IMG/VR virus record: IMGVR_UViG_3300037083_000069
Span: 1 to 41,738 of that record
Length of the DNA stretch: 41,738 nt
Origin: a virus
Direction: 5' to 3' (one strand)
Both the position numbers and the translations under genes were made by a program. Shown here piece by piece: positions 28,208 to 36,353 of this stretch. Each line of letters begins with the position of its first letter. Position 1 is the first letter of the stretch. The notes under the pieces were generated by a model. The model saw nothing but the letters and a program-made list of their open reading frames with translations. It was not told the origin of the DNA and did not search any database.

Positions 28208-28762
28208 ATGCAAACACAACCATCCGTCATCGCCACCGGCGATTTCCTCTACTTCGCGCCTGGCGGCCAGGCGTTCACCATCCCTGGCGCCGGCACCGTC
28301 GGTGCGGCCGCCAAGCCGGGGCCAACCGATCCCATCTGGACCACGTTCGCGCTCGGCTCCGTCAAGAAGCCGGCCGTGGATAAGATCACCAGCAAGGAGG
28401 TCAAGGTCACCGCGCCCATGCCGGGCACGGGCATCATCACCACCAAACAGGTCCTGCGCACTGAGCATGACCTGATGATGACGGTGGAGATGAACGAGAT
28501 CTCGCGCCTCGCAGTCGCGGGCTTCTACAAGTCGCCGCTGATCCAGCTCACGGACACCGGGTTCTTCCCGCTGTCCGGCCCGAGCAGCTTCACCGGCTGG
28601 CTCAAGCGCCAGCGCTACGATGCCAGCAACGGCCTCTGGGTGGTGGACGACTGGTGGGTGGACCTCAACGTCACCGACATCAAGGCCGGCGAGAATAACG
28701 TCATTAACCCGACGTTCGCGTTCACCTGGCTGTATTCGGCGCTGGCTGGGTCCGCGATCTGA
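28208..28762 (+). CDS. Major tail tube protein
   Basis: A 184-aa beta-rich protein (VEMNEISRLAVAGFYKSPLIQLTD, WWVDLNVTDIKAGENNVINPTFAFTWLYS) in the tail tube position, before the tail chaperone and tape measure genes. Tube proteins of Mu-like siphophages have this size. It has a long A/C-rich leader of about 50 bases without a Shine-Dalgarno, fitting high expression. No tail sheath gene is present, so the tail is non-contractile. Confidence 0.72.
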   Translation: MQTQPSVIATGDFLYFAPGGQAFTIPGAGTVGAAAKPGPTDPIWTTFALGSVKKPAVDKITSKEVKVTAPMPGTGIITTKQVLRTEHDLMMTVEMNEISRLAVAGFYKSPLIQLTDTGFFPLSGPSSFTGWLKRQRYDASNGLWVVDDWWVDLNVTDIKAGENNVINPTFAFTWLYSALAGSAI

Positions 28763-28771
28763 CCGGGCTGA

Positions 28772-28806
28772 AACATTCAACATTCAACATTCAACACTGA
28801 AAAAAT
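28772..28806 (+). promoter_or_regulatory. Heptad leader of the 52-aa gene
   Basis: AACATTC three times in tandem, then AACACTG and AAAAAAT, exactly abutting ATG 28807. This is the most regular array in the window, with no Shine-Dalgarno. Confidence 0.7.
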
Positions 28807-28965
28807 ATGTTCACCAAAGATAAAATTGAAGCCATTGACCACAAGAATCCGCCGAAGCCGCACACGCCGGAAGCGCTCGCCAAGCTGAACGCCGATCAGG
28901 CCGCGAAGGACGCCGCCGCCAAACCGGTTCCCCCGGTGGCCGTGACGCCGTCACCGAAGCCCTGA
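28807..28965 (+). CDS. 52-aa charged tail-region protein
   Basis: MFTKDKIEAIDHKNPPKP and onward: Lys/Ala/Pro-rich, probably extended or disordered, ending in VAVTPSPKP. A strong heptad leader ends at its ATG, which argues that it is translated. The 3' end contains an inverted copy of the hairpin motif (28935-28954). It lies between the tail tube gene and a secreted repeat protein. The function is unknown. Confidence 0.6.
   Translation: MFTKDKIEAIDHKNPPKPHTPEALAKLNADQAAKDAAAKPVPPVAVTPSPKP
28935..28954 (-). repeat. Dispersed hairpin motif, inverted copy
   Basis: On the minus strand GTGAC-GGC-GTCAC is followed by GGCCACC. The loop differs (GGC). It lies in the last codons of the 52-aa gene. 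Confidence 0.45.
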
Positions 28966-29017
28966 ACCACGCCACGCCGGCGCGGGCAGGAGTCTGCGCG
29001 CGCCGGCAAATTTATTT

Positions 29018-29818
29018 ATGAAATTATCTCGTTCCTTTTTTCTTGGCGCCCTGGGCGTCTTGGTGGCTGGCTCCGCCCTCGCGCAGTTCGGCACCAACTA
29101 TCCCATGAGCATCACCGCCAACACCGCCTTTGGGACGAACGCGCCGGGCAGCTTGACGGCCTCCAACCGTTTTGGGACGAACGCGCTGGGCTGGTTGACG
29201 GCCTCGAATTATTTTGGGACGAACGCGCCGGGCAGCCTGACGGCCTCCAACCGTTTTGGGACGAACGCGCCGGGCTGGCTGACGGCCAGCAATTCATTTG
29301 GCACGAACGCGCCCGGCTGGCTGATGGCCTCAAATTCTTTCGGCACCAATGCACCGGGATTTTTGACGGCCAGCAATTCTTTCGGCACGAATCATCCCGG
29401 CAGTCTGACGGCCACGAATGTGTTTGGCACGAACGCGCCCGGCAGCCTCACCGCCAGCAACACCTTCTCCGGTGGGGCGCAGCGCGTTGGGGTTGTCAGC
29501 ACTAACTGGGTGACGATCACTAATTCTAGCACTAATTATTTGGTGCTTGCGGGGAATACTTACGGCGCGGGCGATTACTATGCGAGCAACAGTCTTTATT
29601 ACGGCACGAACGGCTTTAGTTTTTCCTTCAACGGCGTGGCCGGCGGTATCTGGATAGTGGTGAATCCGTCGGGCCAAGCGGTTTATTCGAAGTATCAGCA
29701 GACAGATCCAACCGGCGAATATGGCGACAACGGCTGGGGAACGTGTGTGGTGTCGAATGGCACAGGCACATTTCTCTGGAACGCCACCACTCAAATCATC
29801 ACCACCAACTATCCCTAA
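29018..29818 (+). CDS. Signal-peptide protein with 14-residue repeats
   Basis: A 266-aa protein. Residues 1-22 are a signal peptide (MKLSRSFFLGALGVLVAGSA, cleavage after LAQ). Residues 23-150 hold one divergent and eight clear copies of a 14-residue repeat with consensus xFGTNAPGSLTASN. Position 9 of the repeat alternates among Ser, Trp and Phe. The C-terminal 110 residues are Asn/Tyr/Gly-rich (TYGAGDYYASNSLYYGTNGFSFSFNG), probably a beta-rich surface domain. A gene for an exported protein between the tail tube and chaperone genes is unexpected. It may be a tail decoration or adhesion protein, or a passenger gene. Confidence 0.72.
   Translation: MKLSRSFFLGALGVLVAGSALAQFGTNYPMSITANTAFGTNAPGSLTASNRFGTNALGWLTASNYFGTNAPGSLTASNRFGTNAPGWLTASNSFGTNAPGWLMASNSFGTNAPGFLTASNSFGTNHPGSLTATNVFGTNAPGSLTASNTFSGGAQRVGVVSTNWVTITNSSTNYLVLAGNTYGAGDYYASNSLYYGTNGFSFSFNGVAGGIWIVVNPSGQAVYSKYQQTDPTGEYGDNGWGTCVVSNGTGTFLWNATTQIITTNYP
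29072..29470 (+). repeat. 42-bp coding tandem repeat, about nine copies
   Basis: The unit encodes xFGTNAPGSLTASN. The copies differ by several silent and amino-acid changes, unlike the nearly identical 27-bp array at 4983-5426, so this array is older or under different selection. Confidence 0.85.
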
Positions 29819-29824
29819 AAAATT

Positions 29825-30274
29825 ATGGACCTGAAAAACATCGCCCTCAACGGCGGCCTGAAACACACCGTCAACTTTGAAGTCCTGGCTGATGGCACGC
29901 TGCCGCCCGCCACGGAAATAAAAATCCGCCAGATTCCCGTGCGCGATTATGACGCCGGCTTTGGCTTTGTGGACGACGAACCGGCGCTGGTCGGGTTTTT
30001 GTGCGCCAAGGACAAGGCCTGGGCGCTGACGCTCGCGCCGGACAGTTACGAGGACGTCCTCGTGAAAGGGCGCGCGGTGAATCAGAAGGGTTTTTTTTCC
30101 TTCTGCCAGCGCCGTATGGAACGCGCGGAAAAACAAAATGCTTCCATGATCTCCGCGATGGCCACGCTGCCGGCGGACGTGGTGAAGCTGGCGATGGAGA
30201 CGGGGCTGGCGAAACAAAACCGGTCAGCCTCGCCGACGCCGTTGCCCGGATTTGCGCCGCCACCGGGACGCTAG
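29825..30274 (+). CDS. Tail assembly chaperone, upstream frame
   Basis: A 149-aa protein in the slot between the tail tube and tape measure genes, where lambda G/GT and Mu gp41/gp42-type chaperones lie. The globular part runs to about residue 125 (VKLAMETGLAKQN). The tail after that, SASPTPLPGFAPPPGR, looks like read-through of a non-native frame. The downstream protein-like sequence continues in the -1 frame (30202-30444), so the full chaperone is probably made by a programmed frameshift. Confidence 0.75.
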   Translation: MDLKNIALNGGLKHTVNFEVLADGTLPPATEIKIRQIPVRDYDAGFGFVDDEPALVGFLCAKDKAWALTLAPDSYEDVLVKGRAVNQKGFFSFCQRRMERAEKQNASMISAMATLPADVVKLAMETGLAKQNRSASPTPLPGFAPPPGR

Positions 30275-30444
30275 ACCGTGAGCTGGTCGTGGCGCAGTCC
30301 CTGGAGTGGCTGCAACTGGTGGCGGAGGCCAAGGGCCGGCAGCGCGCGGTGGAGCTGCTGGACAATAGTTACGCCGCCCGCGCCGGGCAGGCCACTGAAA
30401 ACGGGTTCAAGGAATTTATCAGCGCCCTGAAAAATAAATTATAA
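30202..30444 (+). CDS. Tail assembly chaperone, -1 frame extension
   Basis: The -1 frame reads AGETKPVSLADAVARICAATG, then LDRELVVAQSLEWLQLVAEA and ends FKEFISALKNKL, a good helical domain with no start codon of its own nearby. A slip on the GGGG at 30202-30205 (0-frame GGG to -1 GGG) or at CAA-AAC (30215-30220) would join it to the upstream frame. The joined product would be about 205 aa. Confidence 0.65.
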   Translation, partial: GAGETKPVSLADAVARICAATGTLDRELVVAQSLEWLQLVAEAKGRQRAVELLDNSYAARAGQATENGFKEFISALKNKL

Positions 30445-30445
30445 A

Positions 30446-32860
30446 ATGAGCGAACCGGTTAAAATAATCGTGACCGCCGAGACCGCGCAGGCGGCGGCGG
30501 ATCTCGCGCGGTTTGTCTCCCAGGCCGGCAGCGGCCTGCGCTCGCTCGCGCCGGCGGCGGCAGCATCAGGCGAAGCGCTTCAGAAAATGCGCGAATCCTC
30601 ACTGCTTTTACGCGAGGGAATGCACGGGGTTGAATTGGGCGCGATGTCGCTGGCGGGAACCAAGCTGCCCGCACTGGCGGAAGCTATTATGGGTCTGCGC
30701 CTGGCGATCAATGGCACACGCACGGGGGCGATGCTGTTTGGCCTGACACTTTCGGAAATGTTGCTACCCATCGCGGGCATCGCAGCGGCCCTGGGCGGCG
30801 GCTGGCTGTTGTGGGAAGGTTATGGCAACCACATGGAGAGCGCGGAGACCAAGGCGAAAAATCTGGCGGCGGCGCTGGAGAAACTGCCGGACATCCTAAA
30901 GCAAATCAGCGCGGCCCAGGCGGGCGGACTGATTGGCGATCAGCAGGCGAAAAAGTGGCAGGATATGTTGAGCGGTGCCACACCACTCTATCGCAACTCC
31001 GGTTCAATGGGTGGACAGGACTTAACAACCGATCCCAACATCCGCAACTCGCGCACGGGTGGTGTCATCGGCACGCGTGACGAGGCGAGCCAGGATGAGA
31101 AACAGAAGTATGTCGAACAACAGATTTTGATGGCTGGCCTGAACAAGACGCAGAGCGACGCCGCGCAGCAGTTGAAAGAGATTCACGATCAGGACGCCGC
31201 CGAATCGCTGGCCGGGGTGCAAAAGAAGATTGCCGCTGAACAGGATCGTTTCCAAAAGGAGATGGAGCATATCCGTGAGCTGCATGACACGGCGGTTGCG
31301 GCCGGTGGCAAGGATGATTCCGGCGCGGCCCAGGCCGCGCTAGACCGGCACAACGCCACCATTGACGAAATCAACCAGAAGGCGGCATTGGAAAAAGTGA
31401 CGGCGGAAAAGAAGGCGCAGGCGGAATTGGATAAGCAGATATTGGACTTTCAGAAAGAGATCGAGGCGTTCATAAAAAAGAACGTCGAGGAGGAAACGCG
31501 GCTCACGGAAGAAAAAAGAAAACAGACGGCGGAGGCGTTGAAACAGTTGGAACTTCAGCAGGCGATTGCGCGCAGCCAGACCGAGGCGCAATTAAAACAA
31601 ATCCGTGAAAACCCGTTTCTGAATAATTACGACAAGGGGCAGGCATCCATCGGGCCGATCCAAACGCTCATGTCGCAGAACGATCAGAGCATGACGAGCC
31701 TGGCGGACACCGCCAACCAGCCCGGCGTGGACGAGACGGCCCGGCTGGAGGCGATGCAGAAAATCAACCAGCTCATGGCGCAGCAGGTGGATTTGCAGCA
31801 TCAACTGGCCGAGGCGCAGGACGCGGACAGTTTTAATTATCAGCTCGGCCAGACCATCGTGCGGCTACAGAACATCGGCACGCTGGCGCAGCAAAGCGCG
31901 CAGGCCTTCGCGGCGGTGTGGCAGACCGCCACCAATAGCATCACAAAAAACATTTCCGGCCTGGTGGACGGCACCGAGAAATGGGGGCAGGCCATGCGGA
32001 GCATCTACAACTCCATCGTGGAGGAGATCGTCCAGCAGATCGTCCACATGGCGGTGCAATGGGCCTTGCAGCACACAATCATGGCGGCCATCAGCTCCAT
32101 CTTTAATGTGCAGGAGGCCGCCAAGGCGGCGGCGAGCCAGGCCACCATCGTCACCATCACCGGCACCGGCGCCGCGCAGCGCATCGTGATCCGCACCGCC
32201 GAGGCCGCGCACGACGCGACGATGACCGCCACGCAGGTGGCCGCACATGCGACGGGGGAAGGGGCCAAGACCACCTCCACCATGCTGGGATCTTTGATGC
32301 GTGGCATTATCCGCCTGACGGAAACGGTGTATCACAACATTCTGGTGGTGGCGCGCACGTCGGCGCATGTTTTGGGTGAAATTTTGAGCACGGCCGCCAC
32401 GCTGGCGCAGGCCACGATCCGCGCGATCGCGTGGGGCATCAGCGCGATCATCGGCGCGATTTCCGCCATGGCCAGCATTCCTTATGTCGGGCCAATCCTG
32501 GCCGTGGCGGCGGCGGCGGCGATGGCCGCGCTGGTGGCCGGCGAGATGGGCGCGTTTGAAGCCGGCGGTTACACCGGCGACGGGCCCAGCAACCAGCCGG
32601 CCGGCATCGTGCATCGCGGTGAATATGTTTTCCCGGCGTCGGCGGTGGACCGCATTGGCTTGGGCACACTGGCGGCGCTGCACCAAGGCGGCAGTGCTTC
32701 CGCCGGGGCGGCGCTGGGCGGCGGCGGCGCGGCGGGCAAAGGTGTCTCCGTCTATTCCTTCACCGATCCGCGCCAGATGGCTGATCACCTCCAGAAAAAT
32801 GATGACCATGAAAAATGGGTGGTGGACGTGATGAGCCGCCACATCCACAAATTCCGCTGA
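30446..32860 (+). CDS. Tail tape measure protein
   Basis: An 804-aa protein, the usual place and form for a tape measure. It has a helical N-terminus, hydrophobic segments at about 88-125 (LGLTLSEMLLPIAGIAAALGG region), a long Gln/Glu/Lys-rich coiled coil (about 200-470), and a hydrophobic region at about 640-700 (AIAWGISAIIGAISAMASIPYVGPILAVAAAAAMAALVAGEMGAFEAGGYTG) typical of tape measures. The C-terminal GIVHRGEYVFPASAVDRIG is also characteristic. It sets tail length and is ejected at infection. Hairpin motif copy f overlaps its stop. Confidence 0.88.
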   Translation: MSEPVKIIVTAETAQAAADLARFVSQAGSGLRSLAPAAAASGEALQKMRESSLLLREGMHGVELGAMSLAGTKLPALAEAIMGLRLAINGTRTGAMLFGLTLSEMLLPIAGIAAALGGGWLLWEGYGNHMESAETKAKNLAAALEKLPDILKQISAAQAGGLIGDQQAKKWQDMLSGATPLYRNSGSMGGQDLTTDPNIRNSRTGGVIGTRDEASQDEKQKYVEQQILMAGLNKTQSDAAQQLKEIHDQDAAESLAGVQKKIAAEQDRFQKEMEHIRELHDTAVAAGGKDDSGAAQAALDRHNATIDEINQKAALEKVTAEKKAQAELDKQILDFQKEIEAFIKKNVEEETRLTEEKRKQTAEALKQLELQQAIARSQTEAQLKQIRENPFLNNYDKGQASIGPIQTLMSQNDQSMTSLADTANQPGVDETARLEAMQKINQLMAQQVDLQHQLAEAQDADSFNYQLGQTIVRLQNIGTLAQQSAQAFAAVWQTATNSITKNISGLVDGTEKWGQAMRSIYNSIVEEIVQQIVHMAVQWALQHTIMAAISSIFNVQEAAKAAASQATIVTITGTGAAQRIVIRTAEAAHDATMTATQVAAHATGEGAKTTSTMLGSLMRGIIRLTETVYHNILVVARTSAHVLGEILSTAATLAQATIRAIAWGISAIIGAISAMASIPYVGPILAVAAAAAMAALVAGEMGAFEAGGYTGDGPSNQPAGIVHRGEYVFPASAVDRIGLGTLAALHQGGSASAGAALGGGGAAGKGVSVYSFTDPRQMADHLQKNDDHEKWVVDVMSRHIHKFR

Positions 32861-32876
32861 CTGCGTCAGTGCCACC
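32857..32876 (+). repeat. Dispersed hairpin motif between tape measure and next gene
   Basis: CTGAC-TGC-GTCAG followed by TGCCACC and then directly ATG 32877. The tape measure stop TGA is inside the left arm. The outer pair is C-G here, against G-C at 15260. Confidence 0.6.
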
Positions 32877-33071
32877 ATGAAAACTGATTTTGAATCCACC
32901 CTCGCGATCGTGCGCGAACTTTCGGAAAATGCCACGCTCCGGCCGGCCGCGAACAAACCACGCTGCGTTCCGCTGCGGGCGTATGCCGCGCCGCCGGCGC
33001 CGCCGGTGTGGAAGTTCAACCGCGACCTGCTCATCTCGTCACTCGCCACTTGTCACCCGTCACTGGCATGA
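32877..33071 (+). CDS. 64-aa hypothetical tail-region protein
   Basis: MKTDFESTLAIVRELSENATLR and onward, a small protein with a Pro/Ala-rich centre (AYAAPPAPPVWKFNRDLL). The last dozen codons coincide with the heptad array that leads the next gene, so its true C-terminus may be set by that leader. It overlaps the next start as ATGA. The function is unknown. Confidence 0.55.
   Translation: MKTDFESTLAIVRELSENATLRPAANKPRCVPLRAYAAPPAPPVWKFNRDLLISSLATCHPSLA
33040..33067 (+). promoter_or_regulatory. Heptad leader of the 671-aa tail gene
   Basis: CACTCGC, CACTTGT, CACCCGT and CACTGGC abut ATG 33068. All four units begin with CAC. The array lies inside the end of the preceding small gene. Confidence 0.65.
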
Positions 33072-35083
33072 TTCCCGTCAGCTTCAACGCGACCACCGCT
33101 TACCTGCTCGATGACGTGCCGGATTGGAACACGGCGGTCAGCCTCGAGGCCAGCCTGCCGGCGAGCTACGAGCGCGGGCTGTCCGGCCGCGAGACGCGGC
33201 GGCCCACCGGCGACACGCTGCGGCTCACCTGTAGTTACTCGGCCACGCTGGCCTCGCTGACCGCAATTACCAATCTGCGGAACTCGCTCCAGGCGATTTC
33301 CCAGGAATTTGTTTTGTGCCCGTTCTGGCCGGCGGGCTTCATCGCCGGCGGCACGCCGCCGGTCACGGCCGCGTTCTACGCGACGTTTAATGCGGACGGC
33401 AGTTTTAATTCCGTGCAGCCTGCCTCCGCGCTGCCCTTCGCGCTGTTCGCCTATCCGCTAATGGTCGGGATTTTGTCCGAGATCCCTGATCCGCAGATGC
33501 TGGCCGGCGGGGCGCAGACGGTGGCCTACAAGTTTGCCGACAACGGAAATTATCCGCTCACGCCGGCGGCGTTCATCGCGCCGAATGGTTTGGTGGCGGC
33601 CGGCGGCCTGCGGCCGCTCTTCCCGTTCGTGCCGGACTGGTCCACGCTGCCCAACTCCGGCGCGAGCGAAGTGGATCTGACGCGTCAGCCGCTCGGTAGT
33701 CTGCGCACGCTCGCCACGGCTTACTACGCGCAGCGCGGCCGCCGCACGGTCAAACAGTCCTTCACCCTGCGCGATAATTATCCGTTCCATCTACTCGCGT
33801 TCTTTGCCGCCATGGGCGGCGAGCAAAATAATTTCTGGCTGGGCGCGGCGCTGACGGAATGCAACCTGGCCGTGAACCTCGGCGCGGCGGACGGCACGCT
33901 GACCGTGGACAACGGCGCGGCGTTGGGGACCAACGCATACATATTGGTGGGCGACGGCATCAACCGCGTGCCCTTGGCCGTCAGCAGCGTGGCGGGCAAT
34001 GTGTGGACGCTCGCGGCCGCGCCGGGCACGGCCTTCAACGTGGGCATGGCCACCATCGAGTCCATGGTGCTTGCGCGGTTTGACACCCTCAAGCTGACGT
34101 TGAAATTCAGTTCGCCGATCCTGGCCGACTGTAAAATCCAGTTCAAGGAACTGCCCTGGGAGACGAACGCGGTGGCGGGCGAGACTTACGGCACCACGAT
34201 GGGCGCGCTGCCGGTCACGGCGAGCTTCTTTCAATTCACGCTGACCAATCCGGCGGGCGCAACGACTTGGTATTTTTGCAGCTACGAACGGAATTTATCC
34301 GACGGCGTGAACCTCTGGCTTTCCGCGCCGATGGAGTTTGACACCATCACGGACACCGCCGATCTGAAGCGCACGGCGACGACGTTGAAAAGCCGGAACT
34401 TTGCCGGCAACCCGCTCGCGCTCCTGTTCCCGCTCGCGCTGGAGTGGCCGCTCATGCTCCAGATTTTTGAGGGCGACATCAATCCGGCGGCCAGCAGCGT
34501 TTCCAATCTGCGCTGCTATTTTTACGGCGAAGTCGGCGGCACCAAGGTGGCGCCGCCATTCATCACCGCCGATTGTGCGACGCTCTCGCACATTTTCGAC
34601 CGGCAGTTGCCGCGCCGGCAATATCAGGTGACGGACAACTGGTGCCTGTTTGAGCCGGCCAACAAGCTGCTGCCGGCGAACTGGCAATGGAACGCCGTGG
34701 CCGTGAGTTATGACGCGCCGACCGGCACGCTGATGGGGGGCACCCTGACCAGCCCCAACGCGGCCGTGCTCGCGGCGCATTATTTTGCGGCGGGTTATCT
34801 TATCATCACCGCCGCCGCCACCGGCGCGCAGCAGGTGCGGATGATCGCCGACAGCCTCGCCATCGTCGCCGGGCAGATCACCCTGTATCTCGCCACGGCG
34901 CTGGCCGTGGCGCCGGCCGCCGGCGACGTGGTCGCGCTTTATCCGGGCTATGACGGTCAGGCGGTCACCGCCCAAACCAAGTTCAACAATTATCAGCAGA
35001 ACTTCGGCGGCTTCCCGTTCATGCCGGTGGGAAATCCGACCGTGCTGCGGATCACCCAACCCACCGGCGGCGGCAAAAAGTAA
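33068..35083 (+). CDS. Large tail protein, distal tail or baseplate-like
   Basis: A 671-aa protein read from ATG 33068 (MIPVSFNATTAYLLDDVPDW); the 20 codons upstream in frame overlap the previous gene and the heptad array and look non-native. It is beta-rich, with aromatic and Asn/Thr-rich strands (GETYGTTMGALPVTASFFQFTLTNPAGATTWYFC). Its place between the tape measure and tip genes fits a distal tail or baseplate protein. No specific family is recognised. Confidence 0.7.
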   Translation: MIPVSFNATTAYLLDDVPDWNTAVSLEASLPASYERGLSGRETRRPTGDTLRLTCSYSATLASLTAITNLRNSLQAISQEFVLCPFWPAGFIAGGTPPVTAAFYATFNADGSFNSVQPASALPFALFAYPLMVGILSEIPDPQMLAGGAQTVAYKFADNGNYPLTPAAFIAPNGLVAAGGLRPLFPFVPDWSTLPNSGASEVDLTRQPLGSLRTLATAYYAQRGRRTVKQSFTLRDNYPFHLLAFFAAMGGEQNNFWLGAALTECNLAVNLGAADGTLTVDNGAALGTNAYILVGDGINRVPLAVSSVAGNVWTLAAAPGTAFNVGMATIESMVLARFDTLKLTLKFSSPILADCKIQFKELPWETNAVAGETYGTTMGALPVTASFFQFTLTNPAGATTWYFCSYERNLSDGVNLWLSAPMEFDTITDTADLKRTATTLKSRNFAGNPLALLFPLALEWPLMLQIFEGDINPAASSVSNLRCYFYGEVGGTKVAPPFITADCATLSHIFDRQLPRRQYQVTDNWCLFEPANKLLPANWQWNAVAVSYDAPTGTLMGGTLTSPNAAVLAAHYFAAGYLIITAAATGAQQVRMIADSLAIVAGQITLYLATALAVAPAAGDVVALYPGYDGQAVTAQTKFNNYQQNFGGFPFMPVGNPTVLRITQPTGGGKK

Positions 35084-35104
35084 GCGCGTCACGGCCATTA
35101 TTTT

Positions 35105-35593
35105 ATGAAAACCAAAACCATCCTAAAAAAAATCCTCCTCGCGGCCGCCCTTTCGCTGGCGTCGCTCGCGGGCGCGGTCGACTGGACCAACTATCCCGTC
35201 GGCGTGCCGCAGCCGGGCGACACGTTTCTGTTTGGTGCGCTGGGCACCAATCAGTTTGGCTGCCCAACCAACGGCCAGATCGCCGCGACCAATCTGGGGG
35301 CGTGGCTCGCGAACAATCCAGCGTCATCGCGCGTGGTGAATCCGCTCGCCAGCGGCGTGAACTACACGTCGCCGCCGATCCCCGGCTGGCTCATGGTGAA
35401 CGTGATCTACACCAACAGCAGCGCGGCGCGGATCACCAACCTGACCACCGCCGCGTCGCAGACCTTGGGCGCGATCAACGCCCTGGGCACAAACTACGAA
35501 TCGGTTTATGTGCGGACGGCGTCCAACAACATCGTCCTGTTCACCAATGTGGCCGGCGTCGTGCCGATCCAATCCAGCTCGTGGCAGCCGTGA
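35105..35593 (+). CDS. Signal-peptide protein in the tail-tip cluster
   Basis: A 162-aa protein. Its signal peptide is MKTKTILKKILLAAALSLAS, with cleavage after AGA. The mature chain is Asn/Thr/Ser-rich (TNYPVGVPQPGDTFLFGALGTNQFGCPTNG, VNVIYTNSSAARITNLTTAAS). It is unrecognised. It overlaps the next secreted-protein gene as GTGA, so the two are probably made together. A degenerate hairpin motif copy (CGCGTCACGGCCAT) lies in the gap before it. Confidence 0.66.
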   Translation: MKTKTILKKILLAAALSLASLAGAVDWTNYPVGVPQPGDTFLFGALGTNQFGCPTNGQIAATNLGAWLANNPASSRVVNPLASGVNYTSPPIPGWLMVNVIYTNSSAARITNLTTAASQTLGAINALGTNYESVYVRTASNNIVLFTNVAGVVPIQSSSWQP

Positions 35594-35877
35594 GAACTTT
35601 TTATTTAATCCTGTGTCTCTCGCTCCCCAGCCTGGGGTCGGCGCAGCGCGGGGTCGGCACGCGCGCAGCCGTTGCGTTGCCGCTGGCCTACCCCACCCTG
35701 ACGTTGGCGTGGCAGCCCAATCCGGCAGCCTTTGTCACCGTGATTGTTTCCTCGACCAACCTGCTGCTCCCGGTGGAGTCGTGGCCGGTGCGCGCGGTGG
35801 TTTTTAATGACCTCACGAATTCGGTCACACTAACCATGACCAACCAATGGGAATTTTTCCGCGCTTACAGCCAATGA
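35590..35877 (+). CDS. Small signal-peptide protein, 95 aa
   Basis: Starts at GTG 35590, overlapping the upstream stop. The N-terminus MRTFYLILCLSLPSLGSAQR is a signal peptide. The mature part of about 75 residues is beta-rich (LTLAWQPNPAAFVTVIVSSTNLLLPVESW). The frame upstream of GTG shadows the previous gene. It overlaps the NlpC/P60 gene as ATGA. The function is unknown. Confidence 0.6.
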   Translation: MRTFYLILCLSLPSLGSAQRGVGTRAAVALPLAYPTLTLAWQPNPAAFVTVIVSSTNLLLPVESWPVRAVVFNDLTNSVTLTMTNQWEFFRAYSQ

Positions 35878-36353
35878 AACCTTTTTTTAACCATCCCGAA
35901 AAAATTGCGCGCCTGCAGGTGCACGCGCTGGCGTGGCTGGGCACGCCGTTCATGCCCAACGCGGCGATCAAGGGCCGGGGCGTGAGCTGCCAGATGCTCG
36001 CCGGCGCGATCTATCGCGAGCTGGGCGTGCTGCCCGCCGGTTACGAGATTGCGACCGGGCCAATGGATTGGAGCCATGCCCAAACCGAAAGCCGGCTGGC
36101 CCAGGCCGTCGCCGATTTGCCGCAGTTCGCGTCCGTGCCGTGGCCGGCCCGGCCCGGCGATCTGCTGGGCATCCAGCTCGGCGGTTGCATTCACCATTGC
36201 GGCGTCGTGCTGGGGGTGGATGGCAAATTTATCCACTGCTTGCGCGGCGCGGGTGTGGTCTTGAGCAGCGTGCGCGACGCGAGCTATCTAAAGCGCATCA
36301 AAAAAATCTGGCGGCCCGTCTTGGCGGATGCGGCCCCCGCTCGCAACCCCTAA
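35874..36353 (+). CDS. NlpC/P60-type peptidase, tail-tip cell-wall hydrolase
   Basis: A 159-aa protein read from ATG 35874 (MKPFFNHPEKIARLQVHALAWLG). The catalytic Cys39 lies in GVSCQMLAGAIYRE, His108 in CIHHCGVVLG and a possible third residue His121 in KFIHCL; PWPARPGDLLGI is the usual strand before the His. This is the lambda K-type component of siphophage tail tips, which opens peptidoglycan during infection. An earlier in-frame start at 35847 overlaps the upstream gene more and is less likely. Confidence 0.85.
   Translation: MKPFFNHPEKIARLQVHALAWLGTPFMPNAAIKGRGVSCQMLAGAIYRELGVLPAGYEIATGPMDWSHAQTESRLAQAVADLPQFASVPWPARPGDLLGIQLGGCIHHCGVVLGVDGKFIHCLRGAGVVLSSVRDASYLKRIKKIWRPVLADAAPARNP

Noticed and set aside
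32870-32879. GCCACCATG before gene 32877 as a eukaryotic-type start context
   Set aside because: It is the tail of the dispersed hairpin motif falling next to an ATG; other copies are not placed this way.
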